In this document: positions 9,425 to 18,143 of the stretch, one piece after another
Numbering within the stretch: position 1 is the first letter of the stretch
How the letters are laid out: every line of letters begins with the position of its first letter
Assembly: GCF_014334735.1 (NCBI RefSeq)
Contig: NZ_CP060587.1
Location: forward strand, 2,170,001-2,234,000
Direction: 5' to 3'
Source of the DNA: Aeromicrobium senzhongii
GTDB taxonomy: Bacteria > Actinomycetota > Actinomycetes > Propionibacteriales > Nocardioidaceae
Length of the DNA stretch: 64,000 bases
Position numbers and translations under genes: made by a program
Notes under the pieces: model-generated
The model's input: only the letters and a program-made list of their open reading frames with translations
Told to the model about the DNA's origin: nothing
Databases searched by the model: none

Positions 9425-11239
9425 CTACACATCTCGGTCGGCGCGGACGACCAGGGCGCCGGTCTGGACGTTCCAGAGAGCGGCGTAGGCGCCGCCCGCG
9501 CTCACCAGCTCGTCGTGCGTGCCGGACTCGACGATGCGCCCGGCGTCCAGCACCCAGATGCGGTGGGCGTGGCGCACGGTCGAGAGCCGGTGCGCCACCA
9601 CGATCGCGGTCCGGTCGCGCGTGGCGGTCTGCAACGAGACCTGGATCGCCGCCTCGGTCTCGTTGTCCACCGCGCTGGTGGCCTCGTCGAGGATCAGCAC
9701 AGCAGGGTCCCGCAGCAGGGCCCGGGCGAGCGCCAACCGCTGCCGCTGCCCGCCGGACAGCGTCACGCCACGCTCGCCGACCCACGTGTCGTACCCCAGC
9801 GGCAGGGCCTCGACGAAACCATCCGCGGCCGCCTGCTGAGCGGCTCGGCGGATCTCGTCGCGACTCGCCCCGGGGCGACCGTAGGCGATGTTCTCGGCGA
9901 TCGTGCCGGCGAACAGGAAGACGTCCTGCGAGACGTAGCCGATCGACCCGCGCAGCGACTCCCACTCCAGCTCGCGCAGGTCGCGCCCGTCCAGGCGCAC
10001 CTCGCCGGCGCGGGGATCGTCGAAGCGCAGCATGAGACGCAGCAGCGACGACTTGCCCGCGCCGGTCGGACCGACGATCGCGTGGGTCTGGCCGGCCGGG
10101 ACCACGAGGTCGATCCCGTGCAACACGTCCGGGCCGTCGGCATAGCCGGCACGCACGCCCGACAGTTCGAGCCGGCCCGTCACCGGCGTCGGCAGCGCCA
10201 CGGTGCCGGCGGGCACGTCGATCGGCTCGTCGAGCAGGGCCAGGATCCGCGCGGTCGAGGCGCGGCCGCGCTGGTAGAGGTCGAGCATCTCGGCGATCTC
10301 GGTCAGCGGCCACAGCAGGCGCTGGGTCATGAACACGAGGACCGAGTACAGCCCGACCTCGAGCTCGCCGTTCAGCGTCGCCCATCCGCCGAACAGCAGG
10401 GTGCAGGTGAACCCGACGAGGATCGCCAGGCGCACGAGCGGCACGAACGCGGCCGACGACGCGATCGCGGCGACGTTGGCCTCGCGGTACGCGGCGGACG
10501 CCGCCTCGACGCGATCGCGCTCGCGGTCCTCGGCGGTGAACGCCTTGATCGTCGTGATCCCGCCCAGATTCGCGCCGATCAGGGCGGACAGCTCGGAGAC
10601 GCGCTCGCGCACGGCCGCATAGAGCGGCTCGAGCCGGCGCTGGAACCACAGCGAGCCGAAGACGATCAGCGGGATGGGCAGGAACGCCAGCAGGAGCAGC
10701 TCCCAGGACGCCACCGCGAAGACGGCACCGACGAGCACGATGTTCAGTGCGGTCTGCAGCAGGGCCGGCGCCCCGATGTCGAGGAACCGCTCGAGCTGGT
10801 TCACGTCGTCGTTGACGGTGGCCAGCGTCGCACCCTGGGGGCGCGCCTCGTGCCAGTGGACGTCGAGACGCTGGGCGTGGTCGTACGCCTCGACCCGCAG
10901 GTCGTGCTCGACGGACTGGGCCAGGCCGCGCCACGTGACGGCCGCGAAGTACTGCGACGCCGACTCGACCACCCAGACCCCGGCGTTGATCGCAGCCAGC
11001 CAGCCCAGTTGCGCGAACCGCGACTCGACGCCGAGCACCTCGGCGACGAAGGACCCCTCGCCCCGGACCACGACGTCGACGGCAGCGCCGATGAGCAGCT
11101 CGGGGACGACGTCGGCGATCTTGTTGACGACCGAGAGCACCACGGCCAACACCAGTCGGGGCCGATAGCGGCCGTACCGGCGCCACAGCTCCTCCAGCGG
11201 CGCGCGCTCCACCCGCGCCGCCTCCCGTCCCGCCGTCAT
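9425..11239 (-). CDS. ABC exporter, fused permease and ATPase (half-transporter)
   Basis: 604 residues. An ABC type-I exporter membrane domain (six helices, residues ~25-320, with the coupling region [14 protein letters not shown] and [14 protein letters not shown]) is followed by an ATPase domain: Walker [10 protein letters not shown] (~residue 387), Q-loop YVSQDVFLF, signature [16 protein letters not shown], Walker [14 protein letters not shown] and H-loop VVAHRLST. It would act as a homodimer or with a partner. Substrate unknown (multidrug/lipid class by general resemblance). The ATG overlaps the stop of the TRIC-like gene by 4 bases. Confidence 0.88.
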   Translation of the reverse strand: MTAGREAARVERAPLEELWRRYGRYRPRLVLAVVLSVVNKIADVVPELLIGAAVDVVVRGEGSFVAEVLGVESRFAQLGWLAAINAGVWVVESASQYFAAVTWRGLAQSVEHDLRVEAYDHAQRLDVHWHEARPQGATLATVNDDVNQLERFLDIGAPALLQTALNIVLVGAVFAVASWELLLLAFLPIPLIVFGSLWFQRRLEPLYAAVRERVSELSALIGANLGGITTIKAFTAEDRERDRVEAASAAYREANVAAIASSAAFVPLVRLAILVGFTCTLLFGGWATLNGELEVGLYSVLVFMTQRLLWPLTEIAEMLDLYQRGRASTARILALLDEPIDVPAGTVALPTPVTGRLELSGVRAGYADGPDVLHGIDLVVPAGQTHAIVGPTGAGKSSLLRLMLRFDDPRAGEVRLDGRDLRELEWESLRGSIGYVSQDVFLFAGTIAENIAYGRPGASRDEIRRAAQQAAADGFVEALPLGYDTWVGERGVTLSGGQRQRLALARALLRDPAVLILDEATSAVDNETEAAIQVSLQTATRDRTAIVVAHRLSTVRHAHRIWVLDAGRIVESGTHDELVSAGGAYAALWNVQTGALVVRADRDV

Positions 11240-11868
11240 CCCTCGGGCTCCTCGAACCGGGGCAGCCGCCAGTGCCAGCGGATCGCGGCCACCCGGATGA
11301 GCAGCACCAGGGCGACGGCGGTCGCCGCGGCGAAACCGCTGGGCACCTCGGTCTCGCGCAGCACGGTGTAGGCCACACCCCCGGCGATCGAGGCCAGGGC
11401 GTAGATCTCGCCGACGAGCACCAAGGGCTTGCGCCGCACCAGGACGTCACGGATCACGCCGCCACCGGCACCCGTGATGACACCGAACATCACGGCGATC
11501 CACGGCCGGACGTCATGGGCGAGGGCGATCGACGTGCCCGTGACGGTGAACGCCGCCAGTCCGATGGCGTCGGCGTAGAGGACGGTGCGCCGCGTGTCGA
11601 GCTTCGACTGGGGGTGCACGGTGGCGACCACCAGGACGACCACCGACGTCACGCACGCGACGATCAGCAGGTCGGGCTCGCGCACCCACCAGATCGGATG
11701 GATCCCCAGCAGGAGATCACGCAGGGTGCCACCGCCCACCGCGACCACGACCGCGAGCACGCCGACTCCGAGCCAGTCCATCCCGGCTCGCACCGCCGCG
11801 TACCCGCCCGAGACCGCGAAGGCCACGGTCCCGATCACCTCGGCGACGCGGAAGAGGTCATCGTTCAC
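11236..11868 (-). CDS. TRIC-type (UPF0126/YicG) cation channel family membrane protein
   Basis: About 210 residues with two tandem three-helix UPF0126 repeats. Each carries the glycine-rich kinked-helix signature: VAVGGGTLRDLLLG in the first and TGAGGGVIRDVLVRR in the second. These families include prokaryotic TRIC homologues, which form trimeric monovalent-cation channels. GTG 11868 is chosen because TACCGT lies 7 bases upstream, as expected for a leaderless start; GTG 11877 or the ATG at 11922 are alternatives. It is coupled to the following ABC exporter. Confidence 0.85.
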   Translation of the reverse strand: MNDDLFRVAEVIGTVAFAVSGGYAAVRAGMDWLGVGVLAVVVAVGGGTLRDLLLGIHPIWWVREPDLLIVACVTSVVVLVVATVHPQSKLDTRRTVLYADAIGLAAFTVTGTSIALAHDVRPWIAVMFGVITGAGGGVIRDVLVRRKPLVLVGEIYALASIAGGVAYTVLRETEVPSGFAAATAVALVLLIRVAAIRWHWRLPRFEEPEG

Positions 11869-11911
11869 GGGTTCCACGGTAGGGGGCGACTTGCGCAGTA
11901 GCGTGCGCAGC
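11869..11911. promoter_or_regulatory. Compact divergent promoters for the TRIC and MFS genes
   Basis: Only 43 bases separate two divergent starts. On the minus strand TACCGT (plus 11876-11881) ends 7 bases before GTG 11868; on the plus strand TAGCGT (11899-11904) ends 7 bases before ATG 11912. Neither side has a Shine-Dalgarno sequence, so both messages probably start at the first codon. No clear -35 hexamers were seen. Confidence 0.5.
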
Positions 11912-13114
11912 ATGGTCCGCATCCAGCGACGCGCCGATCACGAGGCCCGCGTCCTCGCCGCCCGGTGGCCGGCGCTGGCCGCCTTCAGCCTGCTGGTCCT
12001 GACCACGCAGGCCCTGTGGCTGACCTTCGCTGCCATCACCCCGCAGAGCGCTGAGCACCTCGGGGTGTCCGAGGGGGCCGTAGGCGACCTCGCGGTCGTC
12101 AACGCCGCGGCCTTCGTGCTGCTCGCGATCCCGGCCGGGCGCTGGATGGACCGCTCGTACGAGCGGGCGCTCGCGGCGGGAGCGCTGTTCACCGCGGCGG
12201 GCGCCATCGTCCGCGCCCTCGATCCCTCGTCCTACCCGACGATCCTCGCCGGCCAGGTGGTGATGTCGATCGGCCAGCCGCTGGTGCTCAACGCACTGAC
12301 GAAGATCGCCGCGCGGCACTTCCCGCCGCGTGAGCAGACGCTGGCCATCTCGGTCGCCGCCGGTTCCCAGTACGCCGGGATCCTCGTCGCGGTGCTGACG
12401 TCGTCGTGGCTCGTGGACGTCGGCGGATTCCGTGGCCTGCTCGTCGCCCACGCCGCCCTGGCCACGGTGGCAGCGGCCGCCGTGCTGGCGAGCCTGCGAC
12501 TGGCTTCGCACCCGACCGACGCGCTGGGCCCGCTCCGGCTCGGCCGGCTGCGCTCCGACCCCCTGATGTGGAAGCTGGCGGCGCTGCTGTTCCTCGGCTT
12601 CGGCATCTACAACGGGGTGGCGACGTGGCTCGACGCGATCCTCGTCGACCTCGGGCATCCGGGGCTCGCGGGTCCGGCCATCGCCACGATGACACTGGCC
12701 GGCGTGGCCGGAGCGGCGATCCTTCCCAGCCTCGCGGCCGCGCGGGACGCCCGGCGGGCCGTGGCCGTCCTGGCCACGGCAGCCCTGGCCGCGGTCATGC
12801 TCACGCTGGCGGCCACGCAGCCCGTGTGGCTCGTGTACGGCGCGCTCGCCCTGTTGGGATTCCTGTTGATGGGCACCCTGCCCGTGGTGCTCGACTGGTC
12901 CGAGCGGCACGCCGGGCCGACGCTCGCCGGCACGGTGACGGGACTGTTGCTGCTCGCGGGAAACCTCGGTGCCGTGTTCGTGGTCCTGACCGTGCAGGTC
13001 GCGATCGGCGACCCCGTCGCCGCTCTCGTGGTGATGGCGCTGTGGGCCGTCCCGGGACTGGCCGTGGCATGGTCCCTGCCGCGCACGGCCGGGCCGCACC
13101 TCACGACCGAGTGA
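11912..13114 (+). CDS. Major facilitator superfamily transporter
   Basis: 400 residues, twelve predicted hydrophobic segments. The N-terminal half has the MFS loop 2-3 form PAGRWMDRSYERAL. The overall pattern (VTLWLTF-like first helix, AAITPQSAEHLGVS) resembles the CynX/NNP-like or uncharacterised NarK-type permeases of actinobacteria; no substrate can be assigned. The start ATG follows TAGCGT by 7 bases with no ribosome site. Monocistronic, ended by a strong hairpin at 13133-13170. Confidence 0.82.
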   Translation: MVRIQRRADHEARVLAARWPALAAFSLLVLTTQALWLTFAAITPQSAEHLGVSEGAVGDLAVVNAAAFVLLAIPAGRWMDRSYERALAAGALFTAAGAIVRALDPSSYPTILAGQVVMSIGQPLVLNALTKIAARHFPPREQTLAISVAAGSQYAGILVAVLTSSWLVDVGGFRGLLVAHAALATVAAAAVLASLRLASHPTDALGPLRLGRLRSDPLMWKLAALLFLGFGIYNGVATWLDAILVDLGHPGLAGPAIATMTLAGVAGAAILPSLAAARDARRAVAVLATAALAAVMLTLAATQPVWLVYGALALLGFLLMGTLPVVLDWSERHAGPTLAGTVTGLLLLAGNLGAVFVVLTVQVAIGDPVAALVVMALWAVPGLAVAWSLPRTAGPHLTTE

Positions 13115-13132
13115 ACCAGGGGGCGGACAGTG

Positions 13133-13170
13133 CCGTGCCCCCGCGATCGGGGGGTGTGGCGGGGGCACGG
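13133..13170 (+). terminator. Hairpin downstream of MFS gene
   Basis: 12-bp complementary arms (13133-13144 and 13159-13170) of C/G-rich sequence enclose a 14-base loop, 18 bases after the MFS stop. No T-run follows. It also lies downstream of the convergent TetR gene, so it may serve both directions. Confidence 0.65.
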
Positions 13171-13187
13171 ACTCACTGACAGACACG

Positions 13188-13276
13188 GCTCGGCTGGGGG
13201 ACCGAGCGTTTCCCTCCCGGCTGGCTCGAGTGGTGTGAGCTCGAGGCGCCAGGACAAAACTACACGCGCAGTACAG
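13188..13276. promoter_or_regulatory. Second hairpin plus TACAC-N6-TACAG motif beyond the tetR 3' end
   Basis: A short 6-bp stem (13188-13193 with 13202-13207) is followed by AAAAC-TACAC-N6-TACAG at 13256-13276. The latter has 11-bp phased repeats and a TAC-N7-GTA dyad on the other strand. The same order (hairpin, hairpin, AAAA-TACAC-N6-TACAC) recurs beside the paralogous tetR at 22 kb. Function unknown. Confidence 0.4.
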
Positions 13277-13350
13277 CAGTGCGTCGCGTTTCCGCGGATT
13301 TCGTCAGAAGTCGGTGTCACCTGCGATTCCAGCGCGAATCGCGGGTCTTC

Positions 13351-14019
13351 TCACAGGGGGCGCAGGACCGCCGTGTGGATCGTCACGACCGGGTCCACGA
13401 GGCCGGCCAGGCGGAGCCGCCGGCGCGGGGGTGTGCGGCGGATCTGGCGGGCGAAGAGCTCCTCCGTCGCGCCGATCGCGCCGACGACCTCCCACTGCGT
13501 GGGGATCCGCACGGAGGCACCGGCGGCCGCGGCGAGCCCGGCGACCCGGGCCAGGCTGCGGGCATGGCGGTCGACGACCCGGTCGCGCTGCTGCCCCAGC
13601 CGCTCGCCGGCCCCGTGGACCTCGACCAGATAGCTGCGGGCGAACGTCGGGCGGGCCTCGAGACTGTGGGCCAGTGCCTGGACACCCAGGGCGATGCGGT
13701 CCTGCCACGCGGAGTCCGGCGTCGTCGCGGCTCGCTCCCGGATGACCTGCACGAGCTGCTCGCTGATCGCCTCGTGTGCCGCGGCGAACGACTCCTCCTT
13801 GCCGGCGAACCACTGGTAGAACGTCGTGCGCGAGATCCGCGCCCGCGCCGTGATGCCGGCGACGGTCGTACGGGCGTAGCCGACCTCGGCGACCTCGTCG
13901 GTGACGGCCTGCATGATGCGGGCCCGGTGGGCGGCGCCCACCTCGGCCTCCGACAGGGCCGCCCGGCCCCGCGGCAGGCCGGCCCGGTCGGGCAGCAGGC
14001 TCAACGTCGCGGCGGGCAC
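13351..14019 (-). CDS. TetR family transcriptional regulator (paralogue 1)
   Basis: 222 residues. A basic ~30-residue leader with the motif SLLPDRAGLPRGRAAL precedes the TetR helix-turn-helix (RIMQAVTDEVAEVGYARTTVAG...ARISRTTFYQWFAGKEESFAAAH). The C-terminal domain is alanine-rich and variable, as expected for ligand binding. It is a clear paralogue of the regulator at 22038-22739, sharing the unusual leader. GTG 14019 lies 6 bases after TACCCT (leaderless start); an upstream ATG is less likely. Targets unknown; the divergent ornithine cyclodeaminase gene is a candidate. Confidence 0.88.
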   Translation of the reverse strand: MPAATLSLLPDRAGLPRGRAALSEAEVGAAHRARIMQAVTDEVAEVGYARTTVAGITARARISRTTFYQWFAGKEESFAAAHEAISEQLVQVIRERAATTPDSAWQDRIALGVQALAHSLEARPTFARSYLVEVHGAGERLGQQRDRVVDRHARSLARVAGLAAAAGASVRIPTQWEVVGAIGATEELFARQIRRTPPRRRLRLAGLVDPVVTIHTAVLRPL

Positions 14020-14080
14020 CGGGACAGGGTAGCGGCGGCCGACCTCCGCCGTCCCCGCTTTCCCACCAGCCTCATACGAG

Positions 14081-14176
14081 CAACGATTCGTTGTCCTCGA
14101 GCAGCGATGGCGCAAGGTTCCACCGCTGAAGCCGCAAGGAATGTTCGTTGTTGCCACCGGGTTCGCTGCGTAGCGT
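14081..14176 (+). promoter_or_regulatory. Ornithine cyclodeaminase promoter and upstream dyad
   Basis: TTGTTG (14148-14153), a 17-base spacer and TAGCGT (14171-14176) form a good housekeeping promoter; ATG 14184 follows 7 bases after the -10, a leaderless arrangement. Upstream lies CAACGA-T-TCGTTG (14081-14093), an inverted repeat that could bind the divergent TetR or an Lrp-type regulator; which is not known. Confidence 0.55.
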
Positions 14177-14183
14177 GGGCGCC

Positions 14184-15230
14184 ATGAGCCTCGTCCCCTT
14201 CCTCGACGTCGCCGGCACCGCCCGATGGATCCGCCGCGACGGCGCCGAGACGATCATCGCCGCCCTGACGGATGCCGTCGAGAGCGACTTCCGGCGCTGG
14301 CCGGTCTTCGACAAGACGCCGCGCGTGGCCTCGCACTCCCGCGACGGCGTGATCGAGCTGATGCCCACGAGCGACGGCGAGTCCTACGGGTTCAAGTACG
14401 TCAACGGCCACCCCTCGAACCCCGCCCGCGGGATGCAGACCGTCACGGCCTTCGGCGTCCTGGCGCAGGTCGCCTCGGGCTACCCCACCTTCGTCGCCGA
14501 GATGACGCTGCTGACGGCCCTGCGCACGGCGGCGACCTCGGCGATGGCGGCGCGGCACCTCGCGCGCCCCGACGCCGCCGTCATGGCGATGATCGGCACC
14601 GGGTCCCAGGCGGAGTTCCAGGCGCTCGGCTTCCGCGCGGCCCTGGGTGTCCGGAGCCTGCGGATCTGGGACGTCGACGCGGCGGCCATGGCCAAGTTCG
14701 TGCGCAACGTCGAGCCGCTCGGCTTCACGGTGCACGTGGCCTCGAGCGCCGCGGACGCCGTCCGGGGCGCCGACGTGATCACGACCTGCACGGCCGACAA
14801 GCAGCGCGCCGCCGTGCTGACCGACGACATGGTGGCCCCCGGGGTCCACATCAACGCGATCGGCGGGGACTGCCCCGGCAAGACCGAGCTCGACCCGGCG
14901 ATCCTGCACCGGGCCGACGTGTTCGTCGAGTACGAGCCGCAGACCCGCGTCGAGGGTGAGATCCAGGCCGTCGCGCCCGACTTCCCCGTGACCGAGCTCT
15001 GGCAGGTGGTCGGCGGCGAGGCAGCGGGGCGCCGCGACGCCTCGCGCGTCACGGTGTTCGACTCGGTCGGGTTCGCCGTCGAGGACTTCGCCGCCCTGAC
15101 GTTCGCCCACCGGGCGGTCGCCGGCACCGACCTGGTCTCGTGGCTGGACCTGATCGCCGATCCGGCCGACCCCAAGGACCTGTTCGGTCTCGTCGCCGAG
15201 GCGGGCATCGCCCTCTCCCCCGCGAGCTGA
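14184..15230 (+). CDS. ocd: Ornithine cyclodeaminase
   Basis: 348 residues of the ornithine cyclodeaminase/mu-crystallin family. The block GESYGFKYVNGHPSNP in the catalytic domain is specific to true ornithine cyclodeaminases, and the Rossmann NAD site is MAMIGTGSQAEFQALGF (~residues 134-150). The catalytic aspartate region is CTADKQRAAV...INAIGGDCPGKTELD. It converts L-ornithine to L-proline and ammonia with catalytic NAD+. Ammonia release fits the nitrogen theme of the window. No arginine-catabolism partner genes are adjacent. Confidence 0.9.
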   Translation: MSLVPFLDVAGTARWIRRDGAETIIAALTDAVESDFRRWPVFDKTPRVASHSRDGVIELMPTSDGESYGFKYVNGHPSNPARGMQTVTAFGVLAQVASGYPTFVAEMTLLTALRTAATSAMAARHLARPDAAVMAMIGTGSQAEFQALGFRAALGVRSLRIWDVDAAAMAKFVRNVEPLGFTVHVASSAADAVRGADVITTCTADKQRAAVLTDDMVAPGVHINAIGGDCPGKTELDPAILHRADVFVEYEPQTRVEGEIQAVAPDFPVTELWQVVGGEAAGRRDASRVTVFDSVGFAVEDFAALTFAHRAVAGTDLVSWLDLIADPADPKDLFGLVAEAGIALSPAS

Positions 15231-15244
15231 TCCCCGCCCGGGGG

Positions 15245-15288
15245 TTGACCCCGGGCACCGGCGGGGCTAACGTGCAACCAAATGGTTG
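15245..15288 (+). promoter_or_regulatory. arsR promoter with operator over the start codon
   Basis: TTGACC (15245-15250), exact 17-base spacer, TAACGT (15268-15273), then ATG 8 bases later. An inverted repeat CAACC-AAAT-GGTTG (15275-15288) spans the start codon itself and is the kind of site autoregulated by ArsR/SRPBCC-pair regulators. Repression would block the start of a leaderless message. Confidence 0.65.
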
Positions 15289-15629
15289 TAGATACAGACA
15301 CCGAGCTGACCGACGACGAGATCGACCGGATCTTCCACGCTCTCGCCGACGCCACCCGACGCGACATCGTCCGACGCACGCTGGTCGGCGAGGCCTCCGT
15401 CTCGCGGCTGGCCGAGTCGTACGACATGTCGTTCGCCGCCGTGCAGAAGCACGTCGCGGTCCTGGAAGGAGCTGGTCTCGTGACCAAGCATCCGCAGGGC
15501 CGAGAACGTCTGGTTCGCGGCAATCCCGACACGATCGCCCGGGCCCAGCGCCTGCTCGACGACCTTGAGCTCCTCTGGCGCTCGCGCGTCGAGCGACTCG
15601 ACGCCCTCCTGGCCGAAGACCCCTCCTGA
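15282..15629 (+). CDS. ArsR family winged-helix regulator of an SRPBCC pair
   Basis: 115 residues with the ArsR winged helix: IFHALADATRRDIVRRTLVGEASVSRLAESYDMSFAAVQKHVAVLEGAGLV, then the wing TKHPQGRERLVRG and a C-terminal helix LLDDLELLWRSRVERLDALL. The metal-binding ELCVCDL motif of metal-sensing ArsR is absent. This is the subgroup always found beside AHSA1/SRPBCC genes, as here (11 bases downstream). Likely autorepressor of the two-gene operon; signal unknown. Confidence 0.9.
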   Translation: MVVDTDTELTDDEIDRIFHALADATRRDIVRRTLVGEASVSRLAESYDMSFAAVQKHVAVLEGAGLVTKHPQGRERLVRGNPDTIARAQRLLDDLELLWRSRVERLDALLAEDPS

Positions 15630-15640
15630 AAGGCACTCCG

Positions 15641-16618
15641 ATGCCCATCACCTCCGTGTCCAAGGACACCGACGACCTCACCTTGACCGTCGTCGCCGAG
15701 TTCCCCGTGCCGGTGCGCCGGCTCTGGGACGCCTACGCCGACCCCCGCCTGCTCGAGCGGTTCTGGGGACCGGTCGAGTACCCCGCCTCCTTCAGCCGCC
15801 ACGACATGTTCCCCGGCGGCGAGTCGCACTACGTCATGACCGGTCCCGAGGGCGACACGAGCCCCGGCTACTGGAGGTTCCTGTCCGTCGACGAGGGCAA
15901 GGGCTTCGAGGTCGAGGACGGCTTCTGCACCGAGCCGGGCGTACCCGACACCTCCATGCCCGCCATGCGGATGACGTTCGCCTTCGAGGAGGTCGGCGAC
16001 GGCTCCCGCGTCACCACGACGACGTGGTTCGCCTCGCTCGAGGACCTCGAGAAGCTCATCGGCCTGGGCATGGACGAGGGCCTGAAGTCCGCGATGGGCC
16101 AGATGGACGCGGTCCTGGCCGACCTCGCCTCCTACGCCGCCGGCTCCGGCACCACCGTCGAGCTGCTCGACGACACGCACGCGCGGGTCTCACGGGTCGT
16201 CCGCGGCACCGTGGACCAGGTGTGGCACGCCCACCACGATCCCGAGCTCATGCGTCGCTGGATGCTGGGCCCGGACGGCTGGGTCATGTCCACCTGTGAC
16301 GTCGCGACGGAGGTGGGCGACACCTACCGCTACGAGTGGGAGCAGGAGGACGGGTCCAACGGGTTCGGCTTCACCGGCGAGCTGCTCGAGGAGCAGCCGC
16401 CCCTGCGGTCCGTGACGACCGAGCGGATGATCGGCATGGACAACGAGGGCGTCCGCAACGAGCTGACCCTCAGGCCGGTCGAGGGCGGCACGCTCGTGTC
16501 GACCGTGATGACCTTCCCGAGCCGGGAGCTGCGCGACCAGATCCTCGGCACCGGCATGGCCGAGGGCATGGAGATCAGCTACGCCCGGCTCGAGCAGGAC
16601 GTGCTCGTCCCCGCCTGA
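15641..16618 (+). CDS. Tandem-domain SRPBCC (AHSA1-like) protein
   Basis: 325 residues made of two consecutive SRPBCC/AHSA1 folds (about 1-160 and 165-325). Each begins with the RxWDAYADPRLLERFWGP-type or VDQVWHAHHDPELMRRWMLGP motif and ends in the long C-terminal helix. The fold holds hydrophobic ligands; single-domain homologues occur widely next to this type of ArsR. The double-domain form suggests an internal dimer. AAAGG lies upstream of the ATG at good spacing. No enzymatic residues can be named. Confidence 0.88.
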   Translation: MPITSVSKDTDDLTLTVVAEFPVPVRRLWDAYADPRLLERFWGPVEYPASFSRHDMFPGGESHYVMTGPEGDTSPGYWRFLSVDEGKGFEVEDGFCTEPGVPDTSMPAMRMTFAFEEVGDGSRVTTTTWFASLEDLEKLIGLGMDEGLKSAMGQMDAVLADLASYAAGSGTTVELLDDTHARVSRVVRGTVDQVWHAHHDPELMRRWMLGPDGWVMSTCDVATEVGDTYRYEWEQEDGSNGFGFTGELLEEQPPLRSVTTERMIGMDNEGVRNELTLRPVEGGTLVSTVMTFPSRELRDQILGTGMAEGMEISYARLEQDVLVPA

Positions 16619-16628
16619 GCGACGCCCC

Positions 16629-17969
16629 TCACCGCAGCCGCAGCGGCACCGCTGCGGCTGCGACGAGGCCGGAGCCGAGGATCAGCAGGCTCGCCCCCAG
16701 CGCGGGCGACGACCCGACGAACCCGGCGAACACCACCGCTCCGAGGGCCATCGCGAAGGCGTCCGCGAGCGCGTCGTTGAGCTGCAGGTACGACGAGACC
16801 CGCCCCGCCTCGCCGCCCTCGGCGGTGGCGAGCGCGACCACCGAGAGCGTCGAGAACGCCATCCCGATACCGAATCCCGCACACGTCCACGCCACGACGG
16901 GGACGAAGAGCGGGACGCCCGAGATCCCGACGGTCGCCGTGCTCGCCACGGCCACCGCGACGACGGCGGTCCCGATCCGGATCCGGAGCAGCTCGTCCCT
17001 CAGCGCAGGCACGCGAGCGGCGGCCTGCGCGCCGAGGCACCAGGCGACCGCCGCGGCCGTCAGCACCAGGCCGGCGCGCGAGAGCGAGAGTCCCCGCTCG
17101 GTCGTCAACAGCAGCGGCAGGTAGACCTCGGCGCCGGCGAACGACGCGCCCAGCAGCCCTCGGGCCACGAGCACGGCCGGCAGCCCGGGGCGGGCCCGCC
17201 ACGTGCCGGGAGGCAGCAGTCGTCCCGCGGCCAGCAGGGCGACGGCCACGCCGGCCCCCACCGCCACGAGCCACGCGTCGAACTGACGTTGGCCGCCGAG
17301 AGCCAGGGACGCGACGCCGGCGGCCGCCAGGACGGCCCACCCCAACCGGCGCCGGTCGACTCCCGCCGAGGACTCCCCCGGCTCCGCCGTCGCCGATCGC
17401 ACGAGCCACCACGCGCCGAGTGCCACGACCGGGACCGCCAGGAAGACCCACCGCCACCCCAGGAGATCCGCGACGATCCCCGCGAGCAGGGGTCCCACCA
17501 GCGCGGGCAGGACCCAGGCGGCGGTGAGAATCGCGAACACGCGAGGGCGGAGCGCCACGGGGTACGACTCGGCGATCACGACGTAGAGCGCCACCCCCAT
17601 GACACCCCCGCCCAGGCCGTGGACGAGCCGCCCGACCAGGAAGACCTCCATCGACGGCGCGAGCCCGGCGATCACGACACCGGCGCAGAACACGACCACG
17701 CCGACGACCAGGGCCCGCGCCGAGCCGTGCCGATCGATCCAGTCGCCGGCGATCGACAGGGCCACGACCGAGGCGGCCACGGGAGCGGCGAACGCCAGCG
17801 CGTACAGCGAGAGGCCACCGAGGTCGCGGACCACCTCGGGCATCACCGTCGCGACGGCGAGGGCCTCGAAGGCGAACAGGAAGGCGAGCGAGAACACGCC
17901 GACGGTCGTCCGCCGATAGGGCCGGGCCCAGGGAGATCCGGACGGCGCCGTTCGCAGGGCGCTGCTCAC
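16629..17969 (-). CDS. MFS efflux transporter in a SoxR-controlled divergon
   Basis: 446 residues, 12-14 membrane segments. The start region VGVFSLAFLFAFEALAVATVMPEVVRDLGG and the loop 2-3 motif GDWIDRHGSARALVVG place it among drug:H+ antiporters. GTG 17969 overlaps the stop of a 46-codon ORF in GTGA, so translation is probably coupled. The transcription unit begins at a SoxR-type promoter at 18113-18143, suggesting export of redox-active compounds. Codon use is uniform with its neighbours. Confidence 0.87.
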   Translation of the reverse strand: MSSALRTAPSGSPWARPYRRTTVGVFSLAFLFAFEALAVATVMPEVVRDLGGLSLYALAFAAPVAASVVALSIAGDWIDRHGSARALVVGVVVFCAGVVIAGLAPSMEVFLVGRLVHGLGGGVMGVALYVVIAESYPVALRPRVFAILTAAWVLPALVGPLLAGIVADLLGWRWVFLAVPVVALGAWWLVRSATAEPGESSAGVDRRRLGWAVLAAAGVASLALGGQRQFDAWLVAVGAGVAVALLAAGRLLPPGTWRARPGLPAVLVARGLLGASFAGAEVYLPLLLTTERGLSLSRAGLVLTAAAVAWCLGAQAAARVPALRDELLRIRIGTAVVAVAVASTATVGISGVPLFVPVVAWTCAGFGIGMAFSTLSVVALATAEGGEAGRVSSYLQLNDALADAFAMALGAVVFAGFVGSSPALGASLLILGSGLVAAAAVPLRLR

Positions 17970-18106
17970 CGGAGCCGCAGGTTGATGACCGCGGCGGCGA
18001 TGAAGCGGTCCTTCTCCTCGGGCCGGACGCGACCGTCGATCAGGCGGGAACGGGTGGACGGCAGGGGGCGGACGCGGCGGGAGCGCGGCGGCTTGGGCTG
18101 GAGCAT
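17966..18106 (-). CDS. Small basic protein (46 aa) leading the SoxR-controlled MFS operon
   Basis: An unlisted small ORF of 46 codons: ATG at 18106, TGA at 17966-17968. It is arginine-rich (13 basic, 4 acidic residues), with a basic proline-rich first half and a C-terminal segment PEEKDRFIAAAVINLRLR that could form a helix. Third codon positions are almost all G or C, as in real genes here. The ATG lies 6 bases after the -10 of the SoxR-type promoter and its stop overlaps the MFS start by 4 bases, both strong signs of translation. It has no family I recognise; it may be a leader for coupled MFS translation or a transporter-associated peptide. Confidence 0.65.
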   Translation of the reverse strand: MLQPKPPRSRRVRPLPSTRSRLIDGRVRPEEKDRFIAAAVINLRLR

Positions 18107-18112
18107 GCACTC

Positions 18113-18143
18113 AGCCAACAACCTCAACTAAGGTTGAGGTCAA
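18113..18143 (-). promoter_or_regulatory. SoxR box in a 19-bp-spacer promoter
   Basis: CCTCAAC-TAAG-GTTGAGG (18122-18139) is an 18-bp dyad matching the SoxR consensus. On the minus strand TTGACC (18143-18138) overlaps its first CC, followed by a 19-base spacer and TTGGCT (18118-18113), the same geometry as the E. coli soxS promoter. The overlong spacer is the hallmark of MerR-family activation. The soxR gene itself may start from TAAGGT (18129-18134) inside the box. Confidence 0.85.

Noticed and set aside
13115-13350. Possible tRNA or structured RNA gene in the intergenic hairpins
   Set aside because: The hairpins do not form a cloverleaf and lack T-loop or anticodon features; treated as terminator plus regulatory motif.
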